Positions 1 through 13,900 of a DNA stretch of 64,000 nt are shown one piece after another. The translations under genes and the position numbers were made by a program. The first letter of the stretch is position 1; every line of letters starts with the position of its first letter. Location of the stretch: positions 67,839,477-67,903,476 of the forward strand of contig NC_087066.1 in assembly GCF_963678635.1 (NCBI RefSeq). The letters run 5' to 3'. A model generated the notes under the pieces. It had not been told where the DNA came from and ran no database searches. It saw nothing but the letters and a program-made list of their open reading frames with translations. Source of the stretch: Symsagittifera roscoffensis. Its lineage: Eukaryota; Xenacoelomorpha; Acoela; Convolutidae.

Positions 1-439
1 TAAACAAAAAAAAACACTGACTTTGTTAAAAGAATCTCAACTTTCGAATTTCAAAGAAAAAATAGATGCTCTTTATGCTCTTTGAACTTCTAGAACAACA
101 GAAAATCTAAAAACTGGAAATTTAAAAACTAAATTCCACTTTCGAAACTAGAAATCGTTCACATTTTTTGCGCCATTCCCACGTTCGTATTTGAAGAATG
201 CAATTTATGTCACTTTAAGCAGATGATTTTCAATTGAACTCAAAAAGTGCATATATAAATGCATTAATATGTATGAATGCACATTTAGAGTTTCCTGAAA
301 AAAATCACCAAGACCTATATAAGAGTCTTCACTACGTTAAAAACTCTTTATAAATCCCTACTGGAATGTAAACAAATAAACATCATCGGTAGAATCTGTT
401 GGAAAAACAGTTGTTCTAATGTGTGTGAGAGTGTGATAC

Positions 440-3400
440 CTATAAGTTGCCAGAGGAACAGTTGTTCGAATGACTCCCACTGGAGACTGTCCACCAGGAT
501 GTCATAGACTGACTCCTCCTCCACCACTTCCAACTCATCCAACATGATGAGGGAGATGATGTTGTTCAGCTGTTTGGGGTCAATCGAGGACACAATCAGA
601 CGCGCCATCGGCACACTGCCCCTCACTTCTGAACATGGCCAACAAAATTAAAAACTGATATTTGGAAACAGTAAAACCGCCTCCATTTCTGCTGGAATGA
701 CTGACGCCGCTTCAGTGAGTCATATCAAAATTTCAAGCAACCTCTAACTTTCGCAGTCTCCAAGGAAGAGATACAATTAATCTGACCTTGGCTGAAGTTG
801 GTGAAGATGTATGGCAGTAGCTTCATGAACAGATTCATATCATGTTTTGCCGCCATGTGCATATCCTTAACCAGAGCAGTGCTGATCTCTTCGTCCAGTG
901 AGTTCAGCATCACATCCACGTAGACATCTTTTGGATCAGTGGATGTGGCTGTTTGGGTGCTGCTGGCCTGGGACAGTCTGTCCGAGTCCGATTGGTTGGC
1001 AGTGGCTGCCAGGTAGAACAGCAGGTGGTAGCCCACTCTGCTGTTCAACTCGTACATCTGCGCAACCATGTGACTGAAATAGAACAACCATGCTGTCATC
1101 AAGGCTCAATCAAATAATGCATAATTTTGCGTACAATAATGAGTCGCAGATAGTAGCGGTGATTATTAGATGCCAAGGAACAATAAAAATTTAACCTTTT
1201 AAGGTCAAATGGTTGGGAGTATTGCTGACCTTGAATTTCTTATTTGGTCGAAAACAGTTTTTCCGTTATGACATGCTTAAAAAAAGAATTCATTCGTCAA
1301 AATAAGAAGCACTTGTAGGTAAAACTACTTCAAGTTTTCGTTCCACCAAGGATATTATTGCAAAAATTATTTAATTAAATATTTTTTCAAAGCATCTGAG
1401 CAAAAGAAAACTTTTATTAAATCAAATGAGATTTATAAAAAGAGATTTTGTTGCGTAATCATATTGTTTGCCTTTAAAAACGTAACAAACTAAGAAAACA
1501 CTGGCAGCCAAATTAAGCCAAGTCCAACTCAAACCATGCTCTACACTGACCTAAGAGAAAGCGAGTCGCACTCTGGCTGACAGAGTACTTGGAACACTGC
1601 ATAGAGTGGCTTCTTCAGCACCTGCAGGGCATATTTGTCCCATCCATTCTGCCCTGCAATACTGCCATTATTAGGCGCAGTGACGTCATTCAGACTGAGA
1701 CCCAGTGCTGGCATCAAGTCCACCTGATTACTACCATCGTCACCCTTCTTCAGAACAGGCACCTAAAAAGAGATACAAAATAGCTATACATATTTAGAAA
1801 GAACAAGAAGAGCTGATGTAGTGTGCTGGCCAATACAATTTAAAACAAGGGTAGACGATTGTTGAGAAATAAGTACAGAAAACTTTCACCCATATGCGGA
1901 TATAGGGTTTTCGAGGCGGAGCCGATTTTCGAAAAAAATTGCGGGAAGTTTTTTGACGACTTTTTTTACGATTCCATCCGACACTCAGTTGTAGCACCCA
2001 ATTTTGCGTGAATAAAAACATTGTCAACAGACAGTGGGAAAAGAAACAATGAAGAGGGCAAACAGAAAAAAAATACTGAAAAAAAACTGACCCGCTTTAT
2101 GAAAACATTCCAACTTTCGAATTTCCAACAAAAACAGATGGCCTTCAAGCTCTTTGAATTTCTAGAACAATTTATGATTGAAAATTTCATAAAATTAACC
2201 CAATTTGAGAAAACTGGCTCAATAGATAAAAATTTTGTTTCGCTGGGAAACCTGATAATTAAATTCCATTTTTGAAGTTAGAAGTCGATCAGGTTTTTCG
2301 TGACCTTTACACTTTCGCTGTTCGATAGTGGGGTTGCCTTCCTTGAACACAGAGGCGAAATTGCACTTCGCATACACAAGCGAAAATATGACCGATAACG
2401 CTACTGGGAAAAACTGAATGAGTAAAACTTTGAGTCTACAAAATTTGATAAATGACGCAAGCCAATTAAGACGCATTAGCAGTAACAGTCAATTTGAAAA
2501 AAGAAATTTACCGACTAGCATGCCTTAAATTATTAGAGCGCGCGCATTTAAACTAGCATACGAAAAAGTTCATTTAAAACATCCGACCCTGCCCAGGTCC
2601 GAACCCTCTTATTTTGCTGCTGGTCTCTTTCCCTACCTCTACGCTACAGATTCATGCCTTGAAGCTAAAGTGCTATTCGTAGTATAGAAGTCTGTGTTAA
2701 TATCCTTCGCATTGGCTGTACTTAATAGCTGGATCAAAATGAACACTTTCAAAATGAACACATTTTGTCGCAACAATTGCATCGCAACAATATTTGCGAC
2801 TTATGTTGGAAAAAAAAGAAAGTTCACACTATAACACAAGCTATGCTTGTGTAAACAATGTAAATGCACTAAATTTGAATAAAAATCAAAAGTCAGATCG
2901 AGAAAAAGTACAATTGAGACTGAACAAAATTTAAAAAACTTTTCCTGAAACAAAAAAAAAACGAAAAAAATCAGAGACAAGAACGGGTCGCGATGATTTT
3001 TTCAAGATTCTGAACTACGTTCATCGACTCTTAGTAAAAAGTAAAACAAAAAAACACACCTGAATACAGAACTAAAGGAAAATAAAGGGCAAGCAAAGAA
3101 ATACTCCGAAGTTATTCAAAAGCAACAACAGTAATCTTCTTCCATACTTCGTACTTCAGGAAGAGAAACATCTAAAACCATGCTACCCGTTTTCGCAGCT
3201 TATATAAAAATGCTGTAATTACTATCAAATTTATTCTTGTTATCTTCATCCATGCAAAATCGTTTTTGTTGGTGATTTGTGCATTTATGGCAATATTTCC
3301 TTTCTTAAATATTGCACTGCGTAGTGACTTGAATATATGAAAAAACCTGGAAGTTTGGCACCAAAAGAGAGCAAAGGCAGGCTGCTAGCGGAACGCATGA

Positions 3401-6400
3401 TTCTCTGGTTGCGTCTTGATATGTAGCCTGGATCTCACATATCTTCTTGATTAACTCCGAGGCAAGTGAAGCATTCGTAGTGACCAGGTCTTCCTTGTGC
3501 AATTGTTTCACTAAACATTTAAGAGATTATTTTCTTTATGAGTTTAAATTTATTGCACGAAATCATGCCTTAAATTGAATCAACTTTTACATGGCGACAC
3601 CACCACTTGGTATTTCTTTAAAAAGTTTTAAGACCTCAATTCTGTGCTATTAAGAAACATGAATATCAAAAATTACATTCGACTCTTACGGAACTTCTAT
3701 TTTTTTTTCGCATGGAGAACTTACAATAGTCCAGCATATCCACGTCAATCTGGCTGAAATATTTTGAGATGTCTTCCTGTTCCAGCTTATCCACGATTGG
3801 GTACACGATTAACTCCTTCACCGCCTGTACACTGTAGCTGTACTCCACAAATGAACCACTATTCACAATTTTCGATTCCTTGCTGGCCTAAAGTAATCAC
3901 TAAAAGAAATTTAATGCTTCTTAGATGCTTGCAGTAGTCTCAGACTCATCGAGCACTTCTTAGAAATGCAGCTTTCCTTCCTACCATGATAATTTTGTTT
4001 TACAGCTGATTTTTTTATACAAATAATTATCTTATTTAAGCCAATTTATTCAATTCGGCAAGCAATCGATGTCTATGAAACCCTCAAACACCAAAAAAAA
4101 TTGTCGTAAAACATCTTGGGTGCTATCATTGTCGTTTAAAGTTTTTGTGATTTCTGTGATTACTACCCTCACTTACTGGTGGTTTTGTGTGTTTGAGACT
4201 GGCTGATATGGCGGCAGTGCTATTAACATGAACTGTTTGCTGTTCCTCTGTCGTTGAGGAGGTAGCGATGCCAAATGTGCAGTCCTCTTCGTCTAATATC
4301 ACAGGCGGGGGTCTCAACTCATCCACTTCCTCCTCGTCACTGCTGAACTCATTCTTCACGCCACCAACACCACCTGCACACAAAAACCAAAAACAGGCAA
4401 CATAAAATCAGCAAAATATACCAAAGATAAACCTTAATTCTATTTTACTCGATTCATCCATGGCCATGCTGTGCATCAAATCAAAACAGGGCCAATATAT
4501 TGTTTGAAAAGCCTCAAACTCAATTAGAGCAAAAAAAGTGACTGACCTTTTTTAAAAAAAAAACAAACGATCAAATTTTCAAGAAAAAATTTTAAGCCAT
4601 TTAAATTTTAAGCACAATTTTTTGCCTGGAATTTTTTTTGATATAACTAACCCAATTTGAGAAATTCAATTAAAAATTTATTTTTGTATTCTAGTGGGAA
4701 ATCTTAAATTTAAAATCCACTTTCGAAACTAGAAGTCTTTGTTTTTGAACTTGAAAACAAAACATTACTCAAAACGCAAAAAATCAATTTGAGCGGACTT
4801 TTTTAATAGACCGACCCATTACAGAGCTCAACTTTACCTTCACCGCCCGAATCCAATCCACTATCGTATGCAGACGGCGTAGTCGGCGGCACAACCAACC
4901 CCGACGTGGGGGTTTCCGAACTGGAAGACTGTTCAGCTAGGGGACTGATATCTTCCATCAGAGCCTGAGTCACTTTCTGGTGGTCAGTGGTCGGGGGAGG
5001 GGGAGGCAGGTTCACCACTCCTGGTCCAGGCAGTGGAACTGGCACTGCTTCCATGAAGTCTCCGAAGTTTGCTTTCACTTGAGCTCTAAAAGATTTCAGA
5101 CCTGTTTACAGTAATTGTAACAAGTGCGTTCAATTGGAGCAATATGGCATTAATTGTAGTAGAAATATAAGTAATAAGGCCGCCGAAAACAGTAACGGGT
5201 AAATAATCAGAAACTGGCGAAAAAAAACAATTAATCCTAATTTTCACTTTTTGAAACGGCAAGCTGATCAAAAAAATTGAGTTTTATTTAGCATTTCAGT
5301 TTATTGAAAATCGATAACTATACTTGAATCTCTTTATTAAAATTGATCAAATTAAGGAAAAGATAAAACCTCAATTTAAAACCAAAGCTCATTTAATGTT
5401 TCTAAGCTTCATGTCGTATAACAGTAAACACCCCAAATTTAAACTCCACAGCTGACGTTCTAAATAAAACTAACTTCAATTCGGGATCCAATTTATTGCT
5501 CTCAAAAATGGGCGCCAATGACGGCAGCACTCTTTTCTCCAGAAGTAGTTTGAATGAATTGTGCACCCCTTGCTTCAATGCCTGCTGCAGTGGCGGGTAG
5601 AAATCGGCCTGGATTCTGATCAGAAAGTCCAGAAGCGTGATTGAGGTGGCCGTGTGATGCTTCAAATTATGATACATCACCAACACCGCTGGTTCAATAT
5701 TCATAATGTTGTCTTTGTCTAACTGGAAAGTTAGCCAGTCGAAAAAGAGAGCCAGCTTACACTCCGCTGCTATCGAGTTGGATTTGCATTGGAGGAGGAG
5801 CCAGCCAATCACAGCCCAGCGCGGTATGATGTCTGAGCAAAGGATCTCATTGGTTGGATGAATTACGCAGCAGATGTATCTGATTAGATCAGGACATAGA
5901 TTTTGAGATTCGGCTGTTGAAAGGTATGATTTGTGGAACCATTCCTGATATCGTTTGTGATTTCCAAATTTCACTTTGGACATTAGGAAGTTGAGTTTGT
6001 TCTCCATTTCAATTGTTAGTCTGGAGGCGATGAATTTGCGCTGACTTCTGATGTGGAGAAGACTGAGAATCCCTGAAACAAAGAGAAACTTATTTAAAAT
6101 ATCATCACTACATCATCCATCAACTGGCAACAGCGTATACTCTGAGCAATTAGATGATTAGCATTTTGATACCTTCACAAAACTCTCGTTTTGTCTTAAT
6201 TGAGAAAAACTCAGGCCATCAGTTGAACACAAAACGATAACTTAACAGCTAACCGTTGAACTTCGGACTCAGTGTCTGTGGCTGGTAGAGGATGTCTTTC
6301 CACAGCTGCTGGAACTCTGGAATCCTTGCCACATTCATCAAGAGTCGAACCAGGTCCCGCCCGATTACGCAACAGTCCATGAATCTACTCCTCAGCAAAC

Positions 6401-7441
6401 TAACACAAAATTTGATCTCATTCTTCCTCAAGTTCTCATATTTGGTTCCTCTGTGGTCGCAAATGAGCCTCAAGTACGTGAAAATAAAATGACCAAGTAA
6501 TAGATTGTCGTTCTCGAATATTGCAATTTCGTTTTCTTGACATATTTCCAGCAAGCGTTCCGCGAGCCAAATGTTTTTGGAAGAGACATCACCGCCTATT
6601 ATGTTCTTCATCAGACAGATGCAGCATTGATTAGCTCCTACACATCTAGATGAGACAAGCTGTTGGACGATCCACACTAGCTGCTGTCTTGCTGTGTCTA
6701 GCAGTCTAAATAAATTACTTCGAACTTCGAAAAGTATTTTACTTTTCAATCTCAGTTAATGAAAACTACCGCAATTCTTCGGTACGAAAATTCAGCTAAT
6801 TGGAAATTGAAACTTTTAGGTTTACTTGCTTCGCTCATATTGGGCATGATTGATATAGTGCACGTGAAATCTTACTTGCCGCTATTATAGATCGTATAAA
6901 ATTATAGATCGTCTCAATTTTAGATTGGTCGAATAGCCTGGCGTGTTTCGGCCAAATGTCTCAAAATGTATTTGTATCATGCATTGGCTCATTTCATTGC
7001 GTAGTAATTTTTTTTTACAATTGATAGCGATATTCATTCAAAACATTGGGTCGTGAAACTTGCATATTTGTTCAAAACTTACCTGAAATACTTTTCCATG
7101 ATGATGATATTCAACTTTGTCAAAATGAGTCCAAAATGGTCCCTGGTTATCAGTGTCAGATCTTGGAAGGACCTCGGAGCTGTTTCACTGCTTGTGAGAA
7201 TAATGTACAACAGACCTAGACAAACTTTCTCGTGGTTCTCATTACTCGCATTTGCAGAAGATGCCAGGATGTCGTGGATCTCCTGATTGGACTTGGCAGG
7301 CTGTTCTGGTCTTTGAGGAGCAATCATCTGGCGCACGAAGCTACCATGCATCTCCAATTCCTCCTCCAGGCGTTCTTTGGGTTCTGCTTTTGTGATGTAG
7401 AACAAACCCACAGGCGACTGAGGCACCCCAAAAGTAGTCAT
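440..7441 (-). CDS. INTS3: INTS3, Integrator complex subunit 3 (10 exons, 3' end outside window)
   Basis: Integrator subunit 3 is a nuclear helical scaffold protein of the Integrator complex (snRNA 3' processing, promoter-proximal termination) and also part of the SOSS ssDNA-binding complex. Exons read on the minus strand with GT-AG borders and continuous phase: 7441-7083, 6705-6254, 6072-5475, 5085-4838, 4373-4177, 3887-3725, 3510-3347, 1762-1551, 1073-787, 628-440. Together they encode about 956 residues. Family-typical stretches are MEKYFR joined to LLDTARQQLVW across intron 1, IGRDLVRLLMNVARIPEF, LIRYICCVIHPTNE, IPRWAVIGWLL, NIMNIEPAVLVM, GYHLLFYL and DSLQWESFEQ. The acidic/proline-rich linker in exons 4-5 is typical. 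Compared with the human protein as I remember it (about 1,040 residues), roughly the last 150 residues should lie left of base 1. The ATG at 7441 is the first in-frame start; the N-terminus lacks the Gly/Ala-rich leader of vertebrates. Confidence 0.93.
2080..2500. repeat. Dispersed AT-rich repeat family B, copy in INTS3 intron
   Basis: Segments such as 'actttcgaatttc', 'cccaatttgagaaa', 'gaaactagaagtcg' and 'gttcgatagtggggtt' recur in the same order at about 1-240, 2080-2500, 4540-4760, 23880-24200 and 27590-27840. The copies are diverged and of variable length, in the same relative orientation. No coding capacity. Probably an old non-autonomous element; class unknown. Confidence 0.5.
2583..2652 (-). 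repeat. tRNA-like sequence (SINE head or tRNA pseudogene)
   Basis: Read on the minus strand this has a box A-like segment (TGTAGCGTAGAGGTAGG) and, about 45 bases on, a box B-like GGGTTCGGACC. A clean cloverleaf with paired acceptor arms is not obvious, so this is more likely a tRNA-derived SINE head or pseudogene than a working tRNA gene. It lies in the INTS3 intron between exons 7 and 8. Confidence 0.45.
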
Positions 7442-7931
7442 TTTTACCCAATATTTACTTTTTTATCTGTAATCAGAAATCCATGTCTATAAACAAAATG
7501 ACAGATCCCGTTTAACTGATATTACTATAGGTACCAAAAACGTTAAAGAAATTTTTTTAATTGGTAAAAAAGTGAACTTATATTCTGTTTGGAATAAAAA
7601 CAATGCATACATCTTTATCTACATTTTAGAACAATTTACAATTAGTCATCAAAATTCAATTCCAGCTCGATTGAAAAAATCCAACTAACAATCAGCCACA
7701 CTGTTTACACTAAGCTATCCAGCTATATTACATCTAACAGGTCTAGACCAAGGTTAATCTTCTGACTGGCAAAGATAAAACTAACTCTATCTGAGCGACA
7801 AATAATGACCTTGGAAAACTGCCGGGGTTAAGTAGTTTAAGGATACATCCACTTGCAATGCATCAGTTTTTGTCTTTGAAAACTTGCAAAGTTTTAGATA
7901 AAAGCCCTTGAAAGTCTATACATCTCAAAAA
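7442..7931 (-). promoter_or_regulatory. Short BBS4-INTS3 spacer
   Basis: This is the whole 490-bp interval between the BBS4 stop codon and the INTS3 start codon, both genes being on the minus strand. It must hold the BBS4 3' UTR and polyadenylation site and the INTS3 promoter/5' UTR, unless the two are co-transcribed. I saw no convincing AATAAA on the minus strand and no recognisable core promoter motif. Inference only. Confidence 0.35.
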
Positions 7932-10900
7932 TCATAAGGTTCCCACAGATCTTTTAGCGACTATTGCTGCTCCCATATGCAGAGCTGGTTCCAGTTTTTT
8001 AACCAGTGCATCCATCTCTGGACTTAGTTCGTAGTCCTTCTGTTTCTCTTTCTTAGCAGACAATTTCTTCTGGAATAGCTGGAACATCTCGTGAGCCTTA
8101 CTGTTGTCACCCTGAACAACAATTAATGAGGAACCCAGAAACAAGCATGGAACAGAAAATACCACAAGGAATATAATACATAAATCTAACTCTGCTATAA
8201 CGCTCGTAGAATTTCAAACAAAAATCAGTGCACGAATCAATAAAATAAAAAAACTAACAAGTACAGCCGGTTATTGTGCAAGTAGCACAGAATGTTCCGA
8301 CCCTAAACTTAAAAAATACAAAATAAATTTTCAAATTAGTATCGCTTTTTCTGCATGGTGTGATAAAAAAATCTGAACGAAAAAAAAAAACTTAGGCATA
8401 TTCGACATTCATAGTAAAATAGGCCCATTGGAAAACAGTTTTTTCTAGAAAAACGACTAGAACAACGAAGAAAACAATCCTTACAAAAAAATTTTTTTTG
8501 CAGAAAAATTTTGATTCCAAATTGGCGCGAAAACTCCAAAACTAACTTTGCTCGAGTAAAACTAAGTTTTCACGGTTTAAATTAAGCATAAATAAGCTTT
8601 TGTAAGCTTGCTTAGCCTCACTTTATAAGCTTGAAATTAGTCTAAAAATTTCAAACTGATTTTTCATGAGTGATTTTGCAAAATTTTTAAATGTCGTTCG
8701 AATCACGACTGGACGGGCTTTAATTTGATAAATAACTCAACAAGTTGCGATGATTATTTGTGGCGCCTAATTTTGTGAGGAAAACAAAAAACTAAAACAC
8801 CCGATTACGAAGTTGCTCCACATTTCATGGTCGGAACAAAAACTACAGAATTTCCACTCACCCCCAAAAAAGAAGTAATTCAACGGCTACGAATTTTATA
8901 CCCAGTGCAAATTTCCCTTTTGACATTTCACAACAGACTTTTACACTGAGGCCAAGTTAAATTTTGCAAACACCAGCGAGAAAAGGGCAAAAAGTTAAAA
9001 TGATGAAAAATTATCTATGTGCCGTTATCAAGGTGGGTTTCAAAAACTATTTTTAAAACGCAGTGATGCAAATGGTAAAGAGGTAACTTTCAAAATCTGT
9101 CAAAATGACAAAAAATGGACTTTTCCAAGTCCATCGCAATAGTTTGTAGGGAAACTGATCCAACAACGGTTCACAATTTTAAAATTTTCATAATTACATA
9201 CCAGATTATTGGAAAACTCCTAACCAATAGGTAGTTCTTCAGCTTGTTTTTTTGATTGACCCTTCATCTCAGATTTGGCCCTGCAGTTTTCGTGTTAAGT
9301 CAAAAAACTTCCAAAAAAACTGCCCACATTTCAATGCATGAATTTTTTTGCGAATTCAACTTTGCTTTTCTACAAACATGAGGTTATAGCCGCCAGGCAG
9401 AAAAATTTTATCTCAGATTTGGCAGGGTATTTTTCGACAAAAATCTTCTGAGTACAGTCTAATTTTTTTAAATAGACTTTTCTGTAGAAAACTAATTTTC
9501 CTCAAAAAATTAGGGGGGTGCCGGATTCTGCCAAGAAAAAAATCCCAAAACGGGCAAATTTTTTAAAACTACATTCTCAAAAGCGGTACATTTCCTAAAG
9601 CGAAGACTTAAACAACCTGTTTCCTCGATTAAACCCCTTGAACCCAGATTTGACAAGTTAGTTTTCCAAAAAAGGCTTTAATTTTTTAAGACTATACACT
9701 TCTTTGAAAAAATAGGGCATAGCAGCTTCTCCATGGGAAATTCCCACAACATCTTTATTGATTGAATCCTTGATCTCAGATTTGGCATTCGAGAAAAAGA
9801 AAATAGTCCAAAAAAGGTGTCAAAAATCCCACCTGAAACTTTAGAAGCTCTTAAAAAGTCGAGTGAAGTAAAAAAAAAGACGAGCGGAGTGTGCAGGCAC
9901 AAAGGAGAATAGCGAACTTTTCCATTGACACCTCGTATTTGAAAATCGAGAATTTTGTTTGAAAGATTCACAACTTTTCCAAAGCATCTCAAAAAAAATT
10001 ATCATAAAACTAAATCCCATATATTTTCAAAAACCTGTGCTATGAAGCACAGTAAATCAGATATAAAACTGCGAAAGTTCTATTTTCGACTTAGGTTGAA
10101 TCAAAGTGGTATCAAAATATGACACTACGCTCTGTTGTGTTTTATTACTTTAACCCTATTTGTTCTCTGAATACAATTAGAAATTAATTCACTAACATTC
10201 TGGTATGAGAAAGCAGCATAATTTAAGGGAATGAGTGGCTCGTCATCGTTGAACCCGATTGCACTCTGGTAACATTTCCTGGCATTCTCCTTGTCCTCCA
10301 GATTAGTGAGTGCCACTCCGAGTAGCATGAGAGCCATGGCACACTTGGGCACTCCGCCTATGATGGACACTGCCGCACTGAGGTAGTTGAAGGCGGAAGC
10401 ATTCTGACCAGTGTTCAGGTGGATCAGACCCAGATTGTAGAGCACCTGAAAAATTACAAATCTCAAAAATTGCACTATTTAAATTTTGTGAAATACCCCC
10501 ATCCATCCCAAAAGAGGAAAATTAGATACAAGGTAGAGTACTCATGTATGCAAATTGTATAGAACCTGAATTAGAAGTGTCAAAGATTGGAAAAGACGTT
10601 GTTGTCTTACGCGGTATCCTTTTCGGACAACGTATCTCAACGAAGTTAATTAACCTAAGACTGCTCGTTTTGAAGACTGCTCGTTTTGACGAACGAACCT
10701 GTATTTGTTGATGTTGTTTCAATTTATTAACCAAAAAGCCCCAGTTTTTGACCAATTAAGAATCTCAATACCGTACTTATTAACAAAGAGGCTAATCGGA
10801 GCTTCGCGCCACTTGCGATACAACACAAACAAAAAAATGTTTAAAAAATTAGGTCTACCAAAGTTTTCGTATGTCTCAAAAAAAGATCATTCTAGACACA

Positions 10901-13900
10901 TTAGCCAAGCATGACACTTGAATACTAAATTAGCAACGGAAAAAAACTTAGGAAGCGGAAACCAAGCCGACAATCATCGAGCAGGCACCAGTTGTATCGA
11001 AAAAAAAAAGATTTAAAAAAAAGAAACAATTCAAAAAATTGAAGTCCCCATGAAACTACAAAGAACAATACTTGCAACTACAAAAAAACTTGGTTTAAGC
11101 ACAAGAAAAATCCGTGATATGGCAGCAAAGCCGACAAAACTTGAGCGGGAAAACGAAAGTCCAACTTGAAATTTTTTCAAAAATCTTCAAATTCGAACAT
11201 ACTGAAAAAAAAAATCAAGTTTAAGCCGGGACTTGAACCTCAGGGTGCAAAGGCGACCGCGTTACCTCCAGGCCAGGTGGGAAAGAACCTGGAAGTTGTT
11301 AAGGTTTAAAAAACAACAAAGAAATTGTTTTTTCTTGAAATTAAATTCAATTTTTGGTGGGTGGTGTGATGAAAGGTTATGAACGAAAGACCAGATTTTA
11401 GGCTTTTCGTGTGATCAAAAGGTCTGGAGGAAAGACTAGATTTAAGGCACTCACAGTAACAGGACATCAGCTTTCTTCAAAAAAAATGACTAATGAAAAA
11501 AAACAAAAAAAATCAAATATTAAAATGTTTTCTCATTATTTTTCTATTTAAAATTAAATTAAAAATTAGTTTTTGCAGAAATTTTTCTGAACTTTTGAAG
11601 TTTTTAATTCTCAAGATAGCACTAAAAAATTTGCAAAGATATTTCATTACATTTTTTAAGTATAGAAAAAAAAATTGTAATAAAATTTACTATATACAAC
11701 TTACTATTTACTTCTATAATAAACCTGCTTTCTCGAAATTGGACGAAAAATCGAAAGTCCAAACCGGTTTTTCTCAACACTGGGAAACATTTTTGAAAAT
11801 TTTAATAGTCGTTTGAAACACGACTGAAACGGCTTTAAATGATATATCACTCAACCCAGTCCAATTTTTTTTGGTACCTGATTTTGCGTGGAAAAAAAAC
11901 ACTAAAACACACCCGAATACAAATTCGGAACACGGATAGCCGGTTACTGTAAAAATAGCACAGAATGCTCGAAGTTAGTTTGAAATTAGACCAAAACTAA
12001 AAAATTACAAACCAGTTTTTCTCGACACTGCGAAAAATTTTTTCAAATTTTTTTTCAGTTGTTCCAATCACAATTGAAAGGGTTTTAATATGATATATCA
12101 TTCGACCCATTCGACACATATGATTTTTTGTGGTACCTGATTTTGCGTGGAAAACCAAGAAAAAAAACTAAAAATTCACGAATACAAAGTTCCTCCTCAT
12201 TTTCAATGGTCGGAACAACAACTATAAAATCGAAAATTTGAAGGATGAAGGAGTGGAAAGAAGCCGAACTTTTCCCAGTTCCATTTTAATTCTAACAGCC
12301 ATGCTTTGATATATCCAATATTTAGTTCTAAATGATTTTTCCTTCCCCTCCAACTGACATAAGCATCAATTTTATGGTGTAATGAGGTTAAGTATTAAGA
12401 CCAAATATATTTGACATGGCCTAATTAGTCCCAAAGATAATTTTGGTAACAGCCGGACAATTTCATCCGAAAAAAAAATAATTGTAGAAGTTTGCAAGTG
12501 AGGGAAAGTGAAAAAAGCCAACCTGACTTTAATGTCATACATGCTATGCAATGAAGTTCTCCATATTATTCATTTAAGCATCTCACAGCATACTGCCGGG
12601 AAAAATTGTAAGTCCGATGAATTGAAACACAAGATGCATTCATGAGAAAATAAGATCGATATATATTTGAAAACTTCTTACTTTCCAATCGAATGGAGCT
12701 AAATAGTTCGCCCTCTTCAGGCAACTGATAGCAGCAACATATTTCTTCTTCCCGAAGAAGCACATGCCTATATTATTCCACAGGGGCGCACTCTCCTTTG
12801 TTTTCAGAGCACTTATTCTGTATTTAGTTAGAGCCACTTCGAAGTCACCGTGAGTCTGGATAATACTACCCGCAGCCAGGATAGCCTTGGAGTGGGTGGG
12901 GTCGAAAGATAGAGCAGACCCAAGGTTCTCGAAAGCCTTTTGGAAGTCTCCAGTTTGCAAATACAGCAAACCAAGTGTCGTTAACAAGTCTGGGTTGTCG
13001 GGAAAGTACTCAATTGCTCTTTTGTACGTTTCGATAGCCAGTTCAAAGCTTCCTAAAAACAAGGCCAATGATAAGCTGCATCAAAACTTCAATCGAGACC
13101 AAACTGCAACACAGATGCAAAGCTTTGCTTCGCAAACACTAGCGAGAATACGACACAAATCAGCTCTATAAAGTGCAATAAAAAGTAGAAGTAAGCCTCG
13201 AACTAGTAAAAATTCGGCTACGTCTCGGTTTCAAACTGCGACCTAGAGATTAAATATCTCACGCACTAACCACTCAGCCACGGACGCTTAATAATTCACA
13301 AACACTAGCCATAAATAAAGCAGAGAACAGATGCTATGAAATTTCCAATGCTAGAGATCGTGATTATAGCAAAAGTACCACCAAATAATTGAATACTTTT
13401 ATTTGCGACAGTTAGCTTCGAAAAAAAGAAGGTTCGTACTAATACACTTCGCGAGCAAGCTTGCTGGTGAAATTAGATAGAATTCAATTCTGTGCACCAT
13501 ACCATTTCGACATGGTTTGAGAAAACAGCTATCAGTGAAGTAATAAATCAAGTTCATCTGTTATGAAGAGTAACAATTTTACCTTCCATGAGGTACACTT
13601 TAGCCAGCATGACAAATGTGAACTCGTGTTTGCTGCAAGATATGGCCTGTTTGAGACACTGCTTCGCACTCTCGTAGTTAGCCCTGTTTCCCTGCGATGC
13701 CAGATAGATGTGGCATATTCCCTGGTTGTGATAAATGCCCCAATCTGGCTCTGAGGACAGTTTCCCCGCTTCTTCATAGATGTCGATTGCTGCTTTATGA
13801 CGACCTAGATCATGAACTTTCATTTAAATCTTTGCTATTTTTTTATAGTAGTTCAATTAGAAAGTTCAACTATAGTAGTGCTGCTTTCAATTACCCGGAC

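Noticed and set aside
11223-11282. Functional tRNA gene
   Set aside because: A and B boxes are present but T-stem and acceptor pairing fail by eye.
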